Source: Prostheceraeus crozeri
Lineage: Eukaryota > Platyhelminthes > Polycladida > Euryleptidae
Length of the DNA: 64,000 bases
Assembly: GCA_907163375.1 (NCBI GenBank)
Contig: CAJQUW010003176.1
Location: forward strand, 248,001-312,000
Direction: 5' to 3'
This document shows positions 42,790 to 56,000 of this stretch, in pieces (the first letter of the stretch is position 1; each line of letters opens with the position of its first letter). Both the position numbers and the translations under genes were made by a program. Below the pieces are notes generated by a model. The model was not told the DNA's origin and did no database searches. It saw only the letters and a program-made list of their open reading frames with translations.

Positions 42790-43785
42790 GAAAGGCAACC
42801 CTGGGCAACCCAATTCCAGCAGCTCCGGACAACATTGTTTGTTTATAATGTACATAATACGAATGTATGCCATATGATAAACTAATGAACTCTCATCAGT
42901 TGCCACTATTAAAAGTCAAATGATCAAGTCTTTTTTTCTAGTGACGATACGTAAAACCTCCATTACATTATCTATATTGATATTCAATCAACGTGCTTAT
43001 CCATGAACCATAAGTGAATTACACTTTAATAATGAAGAGTTCCACTCAATAACTGAATATGTTGGTATTCATAACACAAACTTCTGCCATTAACCATGAA
43101 ATCTATGTAATCATAGGGTGATGTTTGTGATGGACACGAGTTGTGCTTGCTGAGAATCGTAAATATGAAAGCTTATGCATTATTTCGCCCCTGAGACCTG
43201 CTTCACACATGTGAATTTTTGCCGCCCGGTTGTCGCTAAAACTTGGAATTTTCTTTTCACATAGAAATTCGATTTCTGTGACTGTCAATCACCGGACAAA
43301 CCACAGATCTCTCGATTTCATGAGACATGGAAAGTGGGTGTGTCAGGCCATAGGTGAAGGATTTGAATCAAAATAACTATGAAGGTTTCAGTTTTTTTCC
43401 TGTTTCCATCGAAATTAGTCGGAAATTTGCTATCTGAATATCTAAAATTTGTTACATGGTTCGCTGTAATATTCAAAATCGGTGCATGACTTTCATATTT
43501 CAGCAATTTTGACTCACCTGCTCTGTGTAATGGGTATGCGTTCATTTTACAGACAAATCTCAACAACATTCAATCAGCTCATCGATGTGATCGATTGCGT
43601 CATCTATCACGAAGCGACCACTTTCATAAAATTAATAAGAAAAACATCTTCAACTATCTGCTGCATCTATTGTCAATATCCGCTGCTTTTGCCAGTGTTC
43701 CAATCCAGTCAATCAAGAAAGTATTGTGCATGGGCAATCCCTCTGGGTGTCTTGTATGTTATGAAAGTAATTCTATTGTGGAAGC
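42790..43785. other. no gene recognised
   Basis: AT-rich, only short ORFs. Confidence 0.3.
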
Positions 43786-43789
43786 CAAG

Positions 43790-44610
43790 CGAGTCATCAA
43801 CTTCATATTCTGGGAATCATTTTGGTGTGTGAATCACCAATATCAGAGCAATGACGGGTGAGAACAAAGTCAAAATATAAATTGTTGACATGGACTGACC
43901 AGTCATCGACGATTGCACGCGTATGGACGCACTATTATTTGGCGCATGCGAATGTCAAAAACATCAACACTTTCGAACTTCAAATGTATTATTTGTGATA
44001 GCGTCGGTTCTACTGAACGATATTTAGCAATTGGAAATTCGTTTTAATCACCGTAACATACTACACTCAGAAATGTTCTAAGATGGACGTTGTGTTCTAG
44101 ATCGTTATTAGTCTGTCAAAACTCAATTTGCGCGATTTCCTGAAGAATTGTTGCTACAATTTATCCACTTGTAAACCGCGCGGCATGTGTGAAAATCACC
44201 ATTGGCTGCAATGTTATCCTGGAATCCGCACGACTGTGCCATTGTCTTCCATGTAATTAGCTTTTCAATTGTCTGTTGGCCATTGTTATGAGTAATGGGG
44301 ATTTCGAAGGCAAAAGTTTCTCTTCATGATGGACGCCATGAGCACCATCAACTGCTTTATGCTCCGAGGATCAGTTTGGTGTGTGGATCACTAAAATCCG
44401 ACCACTGACGGTATAGAACGAGGTCAAAATGTAAATTGGTGGTAATGACTGACTTCATTGTCATTAGTTCTCGCATTGGCTACAGTATTGACTGATTTAC
44501 ACGAAGTTCGAGAACATCAACACTGGAAATCAAAGATACTATTCCAGATAGAATCGGTTCTACTAAGCAAAAAATAGCAATTCGGAATGCGTTTAACTCG
44601 CCACATTTGG
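43790..44610 (+). repeat. diverged direct duplication
   Basis: A segment of about 270 bases at 43790-44060 resembles 44340-44610: TTTTGGTGTGTGAATCAC against TTTGGTGTGTGGATCAC, then AACATCAACACT, GTCGGTTCTACT and TTAGCAATT-like blocks in the same order. The origin is unknown. It may be the flank of the piggyBac relic that follows. Confidence 0.5.
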
Positions 44611-44915
44611 TATGCCAACATCAGACATTATTATTGGTGTCTTGAAACAAACAACCAAGAAGGAGAAAATGTGATGAATTGGGTCATTAAATTCATGAGT
44701 CAGACTACGTAGATATCATGACTGCTTCATTTGCAACTTTACAGCTGAAGGTGATCGAAGGAATGTGTGGCAATGAAGGCTCACTGCTAATCAGGTACTG
44801 ATGAAATGCAAAGAATTGATTGGAATGATTCAAACGACGACGAATACATGACAACGAAACCATTGAACTTCTCTAACATCACGATCACGGACTGAATGGG
44901 AAAATATTTGTACTT

Positions 44916-45293
44916 GTGATTGCGAACATGAACGAGCGCCCGCGGAGAGAATCTCTCGGTAATGACCGAATCCAACGGCGTGCGCTTATAAAGAATTTTG
45001 CTAGCATCCAAAAAGGATCCCGGAAACGATTGCACACTGCAAAGTGTGGGGTTGATGTTTTCTACCAGATGGCCAGATACCATTCATACGAAAGTGGTAG
45101 TCGATACTGGACAATGGCGGTGTTTTTCAACCTCATTGATATGGCGGAAATAACATTTCCAATGATAGCTGCACAAAGTCACGACGAAAGCATATACTAC
45201 TTTTATTTCAAGATAATGTGCAGACAGAGACAAAACAGAAGTAGGCCTATTGAAAACGCATTGCAGTCGATTCAGGAATCACAAGAGTATTAG
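44916..45293 (+). pseudogene. piggyBac-like transposase, C-terminal relic
   Basis: The 125-residue frame contains KCGVDVFYQM, YSYESGSRYW-like (HSYESGSRYWTMAVFFNLIDMAEI). This matches the third catalytic region of piggyBac transposases (GGVDxxDQM, then RRWPxxxFYNxxDxAxxNA). The C-terminal Cys-rich knuckle and the upstream catalytic Asp blocks were not found, so it is a fragment. No TTAA-flanked ends were identified. Confidence 0.6.
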
Positions 45294-45299
45294 TCTTTG

Positions 45300-45860
45300 T
45301 GGCGAAAATGACAGCATGACCATTCAAATAAATCTGTAACATAATGCGAAGTGTGCAAAAAATTGCCGTGGAAAATACAGTGGCAAAAAAAGCAGTTGCT
45401 ACATGTTTTCATTGCTACTGAAGTGAAGTGCCTAGGCTTATGTTGATCTATTTTTTTGAGCCAAATTCAAAACTTGTTTGGATGTTCAAAAGAAGCTTTT
45501 CTTGTAGGCTATCTGATTTCCGTGGTAGTCGACTTTGATGGCATCTTTCTAGTTATTAAACTATCATTGCTTTGTCAATTTCTTATGATCACAACATCAT
45601 ACATGATGATAACATGTGTATGTCATATTGTGCAATAAGATAGAGATATGATATCGGACATAATGGGTATCACTGAAATAGTAAGTGATGTAATGATACA
45701 AGTGAACATTCATAATTTATTGAGTAAATAAGGGACAACTATTCATAATTAAATGGATGAAACTAGATTAATTAAGTACTTAAGCTATATGCCGGTCAAT
45801 TTTGACCACTTTGGTTCTTCTAGGTAGTGAAATTTCTAGGCCCTTCTAGTGTTAAATGTA
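45300..45860. other. no gene recognised
   Basis: Only short ORFs between the piggyBac and Tc1-type relics. Confidence 0.3.
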
Positions 45861-45867
45861 ATGACTT

Positions 45868-46200
45868 ACATGATTATGGATAATGCTCCGTGCCATCAGA
45901 ATGCATAGTTGTCAAATTCATTACATGTGGTGAAATTTTTTCCTTCCAATTCCCCATTTCTCAATCCCATCGAGAATGCGTTTTCCGCATGGAAGTGGGC
46001 AATAAAAAACCGCCTGTCCTCACAAGAAATTCAAGAGAGGTTGAATGAAGAAGGCGTTTAAGAGTCAAAATCTGCTAGAAGGCGAATTCTAGTTGATATT
46101 GGCACAGAAGCAATCGCAAAAATAACTCCAGAGAAATGTTCTGGTTGGTATCGTCATTCTGTTACTCACATTCCCAAGATATTTTGTAGTAGCAGAAATA
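45868..46200 (+). pseudogene. IS630/Tc1-type transposase, C-terminal relic
   Basis: Forward reading gives IMDNAPCHQNA with the second catalytic Asp, then FFPSNSPFLNPIENAFSAWKW with the final acidic residue. Next come a helical tail with EIQERLNEEGV and a stretch ending CSGWYRHSV. In-frame stops after NA and after EEGV show decay. The upstream DNA-binding half is not readable. Confidence 0.65.
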
Positions 46201-46209
46201 TTCATCTTG

Positions 46210-47800
46210 TAGTTGTATGACGTTTACAATACGTTTCAATATTCGATAGATTTGATCATTGATTTCATAAAACAATTTTTTATAAAATTTGATTCAAATT
46301 CAATGAGCTCATACTTCATTCGTAATGTCATTCGTGCTTGATTACGAAATTAATATATTAATATTAATGAAAATTGGTTTTGTTTTTTGCTAATTGGTCT
46401 ATAGAAATTCTATGTCCTTTGTTTTCATATCTAGTCAGGTCATCATTTAGATGCTATTGGTACTATGTAACCCAATACTGCCTGTTCCATAGCCCTTCCC
46501 CCTTTTGTATTCAATATTATGTTATCATTACATAGACGTCGGTGTGAATTTTAAATTTTATACTAGACCATATTTCCTTCCTTTTTACCTGAAGATAGTT
46601 AACGGATGTTAACTGAAATTAATTGTAAGAAATAAGAAAAAGAAAATGAAACCACCATCATTCTATATTGGCTCTTTCCAACTACAATCAAATAATGAAA
46701 AATAGCCAAGACAATATATTCTATGCGCATAACACCTTTTTTGGGAGAACCTAAGTGCAAGAAAATTCCGGAAGTCCTTAATATGTGGCCATTCATATAA
46801 CCAAGCACCAAGGAGTTGATTAGCATGAGAAATTCATAATGACCCCTCACGTATATGAACAAACAGTCAATACCTGGTGGATTCAAGCAGTTCAACCAGC
46901 TTTTTTGGTGTCAGGACTTTTCGCCACTTCGCAGACATCCTCCTGAAAATCCGTCAATGCTAGAACAATCTCCACCAATAAAAATGTGTCTTATGATTGT
47001 AAAAATTCTGCTATTTGCGCTCATAGATGTAAGTGATTTCTTATGTTCGTTGAGGTTCATTGCAATCAATGTTACTTTTACTTGACTAAATGCATCGAAA
47101 TGACAAAGGACTAGGTACAAATTTTTGCAAATGTGAATTTAACCAGGCCATAACATCTGTGTGCCGTTGAGAGAAGTTGCACTCTGTCTCTCCTACCTCA
47201 TCAGGCACTCTTCACCTGATTGATTGACTTATCGGTTACTTCATCTCAGCCAATTCTGATTATTTTTTTGTATCATTCGGATCCGCCAGTTCTATACTGT
47301 ACGTCAATTCTTCGATCTATAACCTACTGCAATATTTTGGATCATTACCATTGATTGATTTAAGTAAACACAGTGAATCTCGCTTTGTTTCGCTACATGT
47401 TCCTTTCCCTCTTCGTGCACAATATCGCTCAGCGTCTTGTTCTGTCGCCAGATCTAGCGTAACGTGGAGTGTGAATCAGCTAGTCATCTCGCTTTTGCAG
47501 CCGCTACCATGATGTTTTGACCTTTCCGCACATGGTGTCACATAGGTTACAATTCTCCAGCACCAATGCTGGTCTGACATTAGGGGTCTACATTCATCCA
47601 GTGAATTTGAATAGAAGACGGCATCTGTTGTTAATTTTGAATTGATCGAAATTCACTTCATTGCGCACTTGATAGAAAAGGCGGACGCGCGTGCCGATTT
47701 TTCCAGAGATGGACGCGGACGCGCCGATATAACCGGGTGTGGACGCCCGGTATTGAAATATTCATCGCATCCGCAGCCCTGGGAGGAGCACTGATCCACC
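46210..47800. other. no gene recognised
   Basis: AT-rich stretch with short ORFs; nothing assignable. Confidence 0.3.
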
Positions 47801-48485
47801 CTTGTTCATTCATTCTATTATAGCTATTGAAGATGCGCGAGATCAATCTTTAACTCGTGGGAATTTTGGCAAATATCTATGTTTGAAAGAAGGGTTTATT
47901 TCGACCAACACATCTCAAAAAAGAAAATGCTGCTCTATTCTTAATTCCTCCACCTCTGCATATAAATGGAAAGTGATTAACACGCAGGTGAAAGATCGTT
48001 CAAAATGTGAACACATTTATGAGTGCCTCCAGTGGTCGGATTCTGACGCGAATTTCGCGTATTACGCGAATTTGACTGGAAATACGCGAATACGCGAAAT
48101 TGAGGATTTATACGGGAACGAAATTATGCACTTAGATATATTATTATAACGCGAGCTAATGCTCTTGTCACTAGATAACTTGATATTGATATTCTAATTC
48201 TCATTCATAATATCAATCTTCGATGGAGTTTATGAACTGCTTTATGTGTTTTATACTTGTGACTAACTAAGCATTATTTAACATCTTATCATTAAGTTTG
48301 TAACTCCATCTGAATTAAGTTTGAACTGCGATGTTCCATATGATATGCGATGGATTTATTAATATTTTTACCTTTTCCAGATCCATTTTACACACGAATG
48401 TATGTTGCTTGTTAATATGCTGAGGTTAACATAAGAATTATGTTAGTACTTCATTCTGAGAATATGATTTTCAGAAATATATCAA

Positions 48486-49420
48486 TTGATCAGATCCCTT
48501 TCCGATGCTGGAAAATTGATGTATCCAACTTTGATCATATACACAACGCCTACAACATCATCATCGGTGAAAAAGCTCGAAAAATCTTCTCAGATTTATC
48601 AGGCCCAACCAGGCAATCGCCTTCAAGATCATGAAAGCCTTTTTCATGGAAATTACAAAAAAATTGAGCGACTATATTTGCCTTTCGGGAACGAGCCACT
48701 GAGGGCTTCACGATTTTTAAGTCCTCGGTACCAACAGAGTGACCATTATGAGAAATGGGTTTTTAAATTCGTCAAAGCCATCCCTAACATTTTAGGAGAT
48801 AGCGACCAATCGACATTGTAAGTCGAGATTAGGCTTCATCAGAGTCTGGTAAAAAACGCCTATGAAAACGATGTAGGAGAATTTTGGTCGAAAGTCGACA
48901 AGGTGGGAAAGACACCAACCCTCGTAAAAGTCGCCAAAGCGATTCTTATTTTACCACATGGAAACGCGGAGGTCGAACGTATTTTTTCGGGTCTATCCGA
49001 TGTAATAACTAAGAAACGTCGATCGCTGGGTTCTGAAACCATAAAGGCGTTGTCCGTCAGTAAGTCTGTTCTCAACAGCAAAAAATTGGACAGCTCTAAA
49101 TTGAAATAGATCGTCAACTCAGAGATTCATACACGGCATCGCACTCGAAATATGAAGCATGGAAGCAGGAGCAACGAAAAGAACGGGAAGAAAAAGAAAA
49201 AGAGAAATTAGAAGAACGTCTACGAAAAGATTTGAACGAGGAAATGAACAGAAACGAAAGTATTCGAAAGCACGCGACTGAGATGGAAGACATCGCAACT
49301 TCTCTTAAGAAAGAGGAAGATGAGCAACGGCGACTAACATCTCTTGCAGAGAATGCACTGCAGCAGGCCAGAAAAGCCGAGAAAGACCTGATGGATCTTC
49401 GACAAGAAAAGAATCATTAG
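48486..49420 (+). pseudogene. hAT transposase relic with C-terminal coiled coil
   Basis: The block at 48903-49109 reads PTLVKVAKAILILPHGNAEVERIFSG and later KKRRSLGSETIKAL, the hAT dimerisation motif (SxAExERxFSxxxxxxxKxRxxLxxxxxxxL). Upstream, 48486-48821 gives probable core remnants in another frame, such as FLSPRYQQSDHYEKW. After the dimerisation region the frame at 49232-49420 gives a highly charged helical stretch that looks like a coiled coil. It is broken by stops and frame changes. Confidence 0.65.
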
Positions 49421-50056
49421 AAATGAAAAAAAGAAGCCGAGCGCAGTATAGCACTCGATGTGATTCTAAAAAGACATGTACACCAATTCTTAGATTCTTC
49501 TATGCCGAGTAACAAATATTCGCGCTTCGACAAAAAAGACTAATCTGTGTAATTCAATGGATTGCTTGCCATTATGAGTTACATAGGCGTATAAAGCAAA
49601 CTTCTGTGTGTGTTACTATTTGTATAAAGTTATAAAGTAGATGGCGCATAAGTTGAAGTCGTAAGTTTTCTTACCTAGATCGTGCATGTAAACAATAAAA
49701 TACCAATTATGGAAGATCCATGATCACAATCAAGTATGGTGGGAAAAACATGTTCTATATTCTACAATATCTTATATGTTCTTATTATATGGTTTTGTAA
49801 GCTATTTTATTTTATCAAGTAAAGTTGGGTGTTTCTATTTTCCTGAAAAATTTCCTTTCCATAAGAATGAACAGAACACGCCAAACAAATGACACGTGAA
49901 TATTGCGAATACAAATTAAGCTAATAAAATCTCCAGTTAAAACGCAATCAGTAAGTTTACAGATACGTAACTACATATCAAATCCTGTATTTCACTGTCA
50001 CTGTCCATTTATGCATGTTATTATTATTCAAAAGTAATCGCCATGAGACTTAGGAA

Positions 50057-50237
50057 ATGATAAAGAAAAATTATCGTAGTCTCAAAATGCATCAGTTTAT
50101 TGACAAATGTTTGTCACAGACTTCATCTGGTGCACGATGCAAATGTTCATTTGCATCGTGCACCTGATGAAGTCTGTGACGAAAATTTGTCAATAAACTG
50201 ATGCATTTTGAGACTACGTTAATTTTTCTTTATCGTT
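50057..50237. repeat. palindrome with a hammerhead-like core in the right arm
   Basis: Two arms of about 90 bases are inverted around a TT centre (50146-50147). The right arm contains CTGATGA (50164-50170), a GTC-TGT-GAC mini-stem (50172-50180) and GAAA (50181-50184), in the order of a hammerhead ribozyme core with a very short stem II. The left arm has the degenerate counterpart. Hammerheads of this minimal type are known from Penelope-like elements. Confidence 0.55.
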
Positions 50238-52323
50238 AATATTATTGTTGATATCAATCTTCAGATCTACACACCTATAACATGCGGCATGTCCTTTGAA
50301 ATGAACAAAGGAATTAACTTTCTTGATTTTCCTGTTTGAATGAAAGAAGTTTGTTTACACGATAAAAAAGACTGCACATACAAGTCAAATTAGCTAAGTG
50401 AGATTACAAAATTTAAATAAAATTGTTCTGTGTGTGATGTATTGACAAAGCATGAAAATCACTGAAATGCCTATCTGCGTCCTCCATAAGATGTATGTCA
50501 TCTGATAGAAGACGAAATTCTCCCTGTCATCAATTTTTGTTCGCTGTAAGTGGACTTGTTCCTGTAAACTTATAGTACGTAAACTTGTGTTACCACATAA
50601 ATATATACTTGCTCGTAGGGTACATAAAACAAAAGTAAACGAAATCAGTGCTGATACGCGAAATCAGCGCTAATACGCGAAATCAGACCTATACGCGAAA
50701 TCAGAGCCGATACGCGAAATTGGCGAAATTTCGAAATCCGACCACTGTGCCTGGCCAACAATCTTAATGACATGCTTCAATTTTCCTTTCCAAGGCTGGC
50801 GTCCTTAACTTGAATCATTCTCGTCAAGCATCTACTGATTGTTTCACTGCTTGTCACTGAACATCAAGTTGCAGGCATCATTAAGAGTTGCAAATTGAAC
50901 TCCAGTGGACCTGATGGCGTACCTGGTATATTTTTCTAATTAATTGTTGACATTTTGGCTGCGCCCTTGACTTTCATATTCAACATGTGTCTCCAGTCGT
51001 CTGTATTTCCAAATTGTTGGGAGTTTACTGACACTCTGCCTCATCCGAAAGAAGGGAATGGTGACTATCGTCTCATTCAATTCTCTTATTCCTAATTAAA
51101 GTCCTAGAGAAGCTTGTTCATGATATCATTTTATTACCATCTCATCATAAAGCACTTGACTCTCGACAAGTAGCTTACTTGCCCTATTGATTCCCTGGCT
51201 GCACAAATTTTTTACTGACTTTACGATTGAGCATCCTTCAACACATAAGTATTTCATCATCCAATTCATGCAAAGTCTTGACCATCGACACAAGAAAGCC
51301 TTTGACTCACTGTGAGTGAGTCACTTTTCACTTTCGAATTGTATTGTTGATGATTTCCAATCCAATCCTAACGTGGTTTCCATGATTTAGAGTCTCATCT
51401 GTGAGCGCTATCAACGAGTTTCAGTATAATGGCATCCTCACCCCGTAGAGAAATGTCACCAGTGGCCTTCCCCTAGACTTATTTTTGGAGCCTTTTCTAT
51501 TTTGTTAATGGATGATCTTCCAACTTTCTTTCATAACAAAATTATTGCTTGTGTGGATGATCTTACTCTTCCTCGCCTCTCTGACGATTCCACTGATGTC
51601 AATAGTGTTCAAATTGATTTTATTTTTACATGATTTATTGATTTATTTTCTGTTTGGACGTGTGCGAAACAATTGAGAATCAATGCAGATAAAACGAATT
51701 GCCTGCAGATCAGTCGAGACAACAATTCACTGTTTCGCATCTACATGTATATTGATAATAGACCTGCACATTTTCTTCATTCCTTAAAGATAGTGAGGCT
51801 TCATTTTTCCGCAGATCTTTCATGGAAAGATGAATTTGACTTTTAATATCGTAAGCTATGTCTCACGATGTCGTTTGAAAAGCGACTGAAATATAATGGT
51901 AATAGGATGATATCATTTTGACTGCTTATGTGTGTCTGATGTTGTCACAGGTTTCATTCCGCTGGTCTGTCATTTGTGACATCAAGCAATGTCAATTTAA
52001 AAGGCTGGAGCTGCTTGATCCCATTGCAAGGCGGTGGGCTAATGCCTAATAAAAATTTACTTTGAGATAGACCCTGGATAACATTAGTGTCCGTCTTATT
52101 CAAAGGATTGCTAACAATTCACTGTGTCACCCTTAAGCAGACGTTTTTGTCGTTATATCTGATAGCTTGAACGTTAGACACAAAATAAAATTGTTAGCCT
52201 ACCAGCGGAACATGTCACTTTACACGAAATCGTTAGTCAAATTTTCTTGTTGTACTTGATTACTGTGCAGATAGTTTGTCATGCTGCTCGCTGTATTGAC
52301 GAATAAAGTATTTTCTATTCTAT

Positions 52324-52988
52324 GTGAATTTGGTCAGTTGGGTGATTGAACCTAGAATTATGTAAGCAGCAGTTTTGAGAATTGTGTTGCAGCAATTTGT
52401 CCGGAGCGTGTTCAGAAAAATCATTTCTCCATGAGCGAAACTCCTTGCTAGTAAAAGATTAACTAGCAAAAGATTGCTAGTAACTACTATAACTGAAAAT
52501 CTCGATGCCCTTATTCCATCCAAGTTATGAATGATGCAATTATTGGTTCATTTCAAGAAGCTTTCAATTTCTGGGTAGGTTACAGATTTTATAACAATAA
52601 ACGTGTATCTTCTCTCTAAAATCAATCCATAGAGACAGCATCAGTAATCGTTCCTACTTAACATTAAGACAAATTTCTACTGATACTACAATATAATGTA
52701 CAGTGTGATCGTAAATGCGATTAAAGATTTTCCGAGGACTGCTATTAATCTATGAATGAGCAAAACATGATCAGTTAGTGGTAATGCTGAAAATTATTTC
52801 CACCAAAACGGAAGGATTGGCAGGAAAAATCTGTTTTCAGCTACTGTTTCACAACCTTAGGTACCGAGCAAAAAAGTTGGAAGCATGGAGTTATTTTTCT
52901 CCGATTCATTCCAGTTTTGTATTTTCAATATCTTGATGTTTCAAGATATATGTGACAAGGATTCTAAACAAATTGAACTTGAATTTCA
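52324..52988. other. upstream region of the CLASRP gene, no first exon located
   Basis: The coding ATG lies three bases after an acceptor (TTTCAG, ending 52989), so the 5' untranslated exon must be farther left. No promoter could be identified. Confidence 0.4.
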
Positions 52989-52991
52989 GGA

Positions 52992-53090
52992 ATGTGGCAG
53001 GAAGCTAAGCGTCAAGAACGTGCTATACGTTCTGCAATGGTCAATTACAAAAAGCGAGCAGAGAGGCGAAGAGACTACTATGAGAAAATA
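52992..53090 (+). CDS. CLASRP: CLASRP coding exon 1
   Basis: 33 codons from the start ATG, donor GTAAGT at 53091. A second TATGAGAAAAT/GTAAGTT border fits the same place; phase 0. Confidence 0.9.
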
Positions 53091-56000
53091 GTAAGTTCTT
53101 TTTTAGTCAACTTCTGTAGAATTATCTATAATTATCTGCTCAATTATAGAAACAAGATCCTATCAAGTTCTTGCGCGTTTATGGTCGACCATCAAAAATT
53201 CATTACGATGTTGAGACAGCCGCCGCGGCAGAAAATCCTCGTAACATGTAAGTTATGTTTATTTTATGATATTATCGGCCACTGGCAGGATGAGAAGTTA
53301 CGTGTTATTACTGAAATTATATACTATGTTTCGTGCGAGGCAGGTTATAAGTATGGACCTAGGGCTTGCGCGTTTTTCTTTCTGTATAAAATTGTATAGC
53401 ATATCGAGGGGAATTACTAGTAAGAGTATTGGAAGCAATTATTATGTTCAGCACTTTCATTAAGTCATTTAGTAAGCTATGGTTTATCAATCGCAAATTC
53501 GCATTGCCAAAATGGCTTCGTGCAGAAAGCTAAATCTCCAACTATGTAATAATTCAAAATGCTCTGGCTCCGAAAAGGAAGCCGATAAGCAACGTTCAGC
53601 TTTGAGTATGTTAACTATCAGCTTCATGGCTTCATGGTGTGGTTGACCAAAACTTTCATGTAAATCGGAGTAGTCAGTCAATGAGAAATTATCATCAAAA
53701 GGGACATTTTCGACATTTTTCAGAAAAAATCAAATTTCATCAACTTAGTAGAAACTTCCTATTGATACTAGCTCTTATCTGTTATTGTGTGCAATGTATA
53801 GTGAAAATATACATAGTGTAGGCCTATTTGTATATGTATAAATGTATAATGAGTTTGGAGTAAATGTTCAGATAGAAATTTGCCCTGAATTTCAACTTGT
53901 TGTGAATTTAGAAAATAGACCTATAATTTTCGTCAACTTTGAGAAGCTGCATCTCACAACTTAGTGATCAAATCGTGCTGGAAATTGATATGTATACTTA
54001 TATTCACTAGTATAATGCACATGCAAAAGATTGTAACGATAGCTTACATAGATTTTGAGACATAGGTCCTCAAGCATACGGAAATTTAGAAGATTGTTTT
54101 TTTCGAACATAGTCTACTTCAGGAGGCTCGGACGATATGACGATTCAAACGGAAATATTTGATTTCTGTCGGTTTCCTACTAAGAATAATCAGCTGTTAA
54201 AGTTTGAGGAAAATCTGAGAACCTTCGCCACACACTTTTCCTGAAATTTGTCGTTTCTTTGTGGAATGACCCCACTAATAAAATCATTTTGTTCTTTATT
54301 TTTCATTTACCAATTAAGTAGTAATTAAGTGAATTGCACATGTACAACTGGAAACAAGGCTATGCTTATTTTATATGGTATTGAACTCCGGTAAATCCGG
54401 GATATTTCCGGGATTTGGATTTTGTAATTTGGTAGGCAACCCTGTACATTACTAACTACAGGGGTGTCTCCCTCATTCGTAAGCACTTGCTTGTGGGGAC
54501 CAAGAACCCTGACACCAAGTAGTCAAACCATTTTCGCAAGCTTTTACGTAAACTTGCCAAATTAATATTTTGACCATTTGAAGTGGTCATCACCAGAATT
54601 GTACTAAATCACAGGCATATACTGAGTTTTGAAAAGAATGGCCAAGCAGATATGATCTTTTATTTTATAAAATGCTGCCTATTAAGCTCCGTTCACCATC
54701 TCTTCACGGTCAGAGTGACTCAGGTAGACCTAAGTTACTTGATTACCCCACCTGCCTGTGTAGATGATTTACACAGTATATTACATGTATAACTTAGTAA
54801 ATACATATGATTTAGTACAATTTTGTCGATGGCCACTTCAGATGGCCTAAACATTAATTTGGTATTTTGATTTCTGTCAGATATTTGCAATCGCAAAACA
54901 TTTACAAATTATACGTAAACAAATACAAAAATACAAACAATGTAGCTATGCATGCATGGATTTTAAATTGCAGCTTGCAGACGCAAGCTACATTTGTCTG
55001 ACTGCCACTCCATACTAAGTAGAATTCATTATTTCATTGCCTAAATTCCTATTAGAAGCGCCATTTTACTCCGAAATTCGCGCTACCTCCTAAATGGTGC
55101 ACGAAGTTGAATTAATTTCCTCTAATCGAATTTCGAATTCTCCAATCTGTACTTTATTTCACTTGTGTGCAGGGTCCCTTGGATCGGAGATAAAACAATT
55201 GTCATCGATCGTTTTGATGCCCGATCAAATCTTGATCTAATTGAAGTTAACCAGTCGAAAGCGGAAGTGCCTGCGCTGTAAGTTCAAGAAATTCACTACA
55301 TTTAAGACATGTTAATTGTTGTCATCAAATGCAATTGCTAAATTTGCTACAATGAATTTTTCATTCCTTTAGAAATCGGGAAGCTCTAATTGAAGAGCGG
55401 ATGTGCAATTATGAAAGATTCAGGTGCTTGGTACAAAACGACTTCGCTGCCAGTGAGTTACACATTTCTATTTTCGTGATTGATGTTTTATAGTCTTAAA
55501 CTTCACAACAACTCCGTGCTTGTATTCGAATAGCTGTTTTTATAAGCTGGGTTGAGACGGGTTGGCTACTGAAAGCCCGAATCTATGTGCTTTTCAGTAC
55601 TATGTGACTATGTGTAGGAAGGAATAAGATGAGGACCTTGATTTTCATCTTCTAAATGATGAAATCTCTGCACTGTTTTTGTAGGCCTGTAGAAGCTCAG
55701 CATTTATCGCTTAGCGCAATCAATTAGTTCATTTTTGCAAAAGCCAGAATACTGATCACACCCAATTTTCCATGTGATTCCGAATGATTTCTTCTATACG
55801 TGCATTGGAGTTTTTTTTTCTAGATTCAGTCGGATCCGTATTGAGTTAAAATATAAATTTTCGAGATTTTGTAATACATCATTTTCACTTTTGGATTTTC
55901 ATGCAAGTTGCTATGAATATGTGCTCTTATAATGCAAGATTGATTTTCATTAGTACTGACTGACTAACTTCTATCAAAACTTTCAGTTAATGAAGAACAG

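Larger units (their letters stand above)
48031..50746 (+). mobile_element. hAT element with degenerate transposase
   Basis: The ends are AGTGGTCGGAT on the left and its inverse ATCCGACCACT on the right. The flanking eight bases are GTGCCTCC and GTGCCTGG, a probable duplication with two later changes. Both subterminal zones are rich in TACGCGAAAT repeats (left near 48050-48105; right at 50645-50735 with at least four units), likely transposase-binding sites. A hAT C-terminal dimerisation region is readable at 48903-49109. The element interrupts a LINE and itself contains a palindrome at 50057-50237. Confidence 0.75.
47801..52323 (+). pseudogene. CR1/L2/Jockey-type LINE, split by a hAT element
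   Basis: Right of the inserted hAT, the forward strand gives reverse-transcriptase blocks in order. LNDMLQF is near 50770 and SSGPDGVPGIFF near 50900. VFPNCWEFTDTLPHPKEGNGDYR follows near 51010, then KVLEKLVHDII, TRKAFDSL, and FADD-like CVDDLTL near 51550 (the usual A replaced by V). LRINADKTNC is near 51680 and WKDEFDF-like connector sequence comes later. Many stops interrupt it. The 3' end is near 52323 with a TTCTATTC-type tail following AATAAAG. The left flank, about 47801-48022, probably is the upstream part of the same copy, but I can only support it by position. Confidence 0.75.

Noticed and set aside
48860-49117. Reverse ORF of 85 residues
   Set aside because: It is antisense to the hAT dimerisation region, which is on the + strand.
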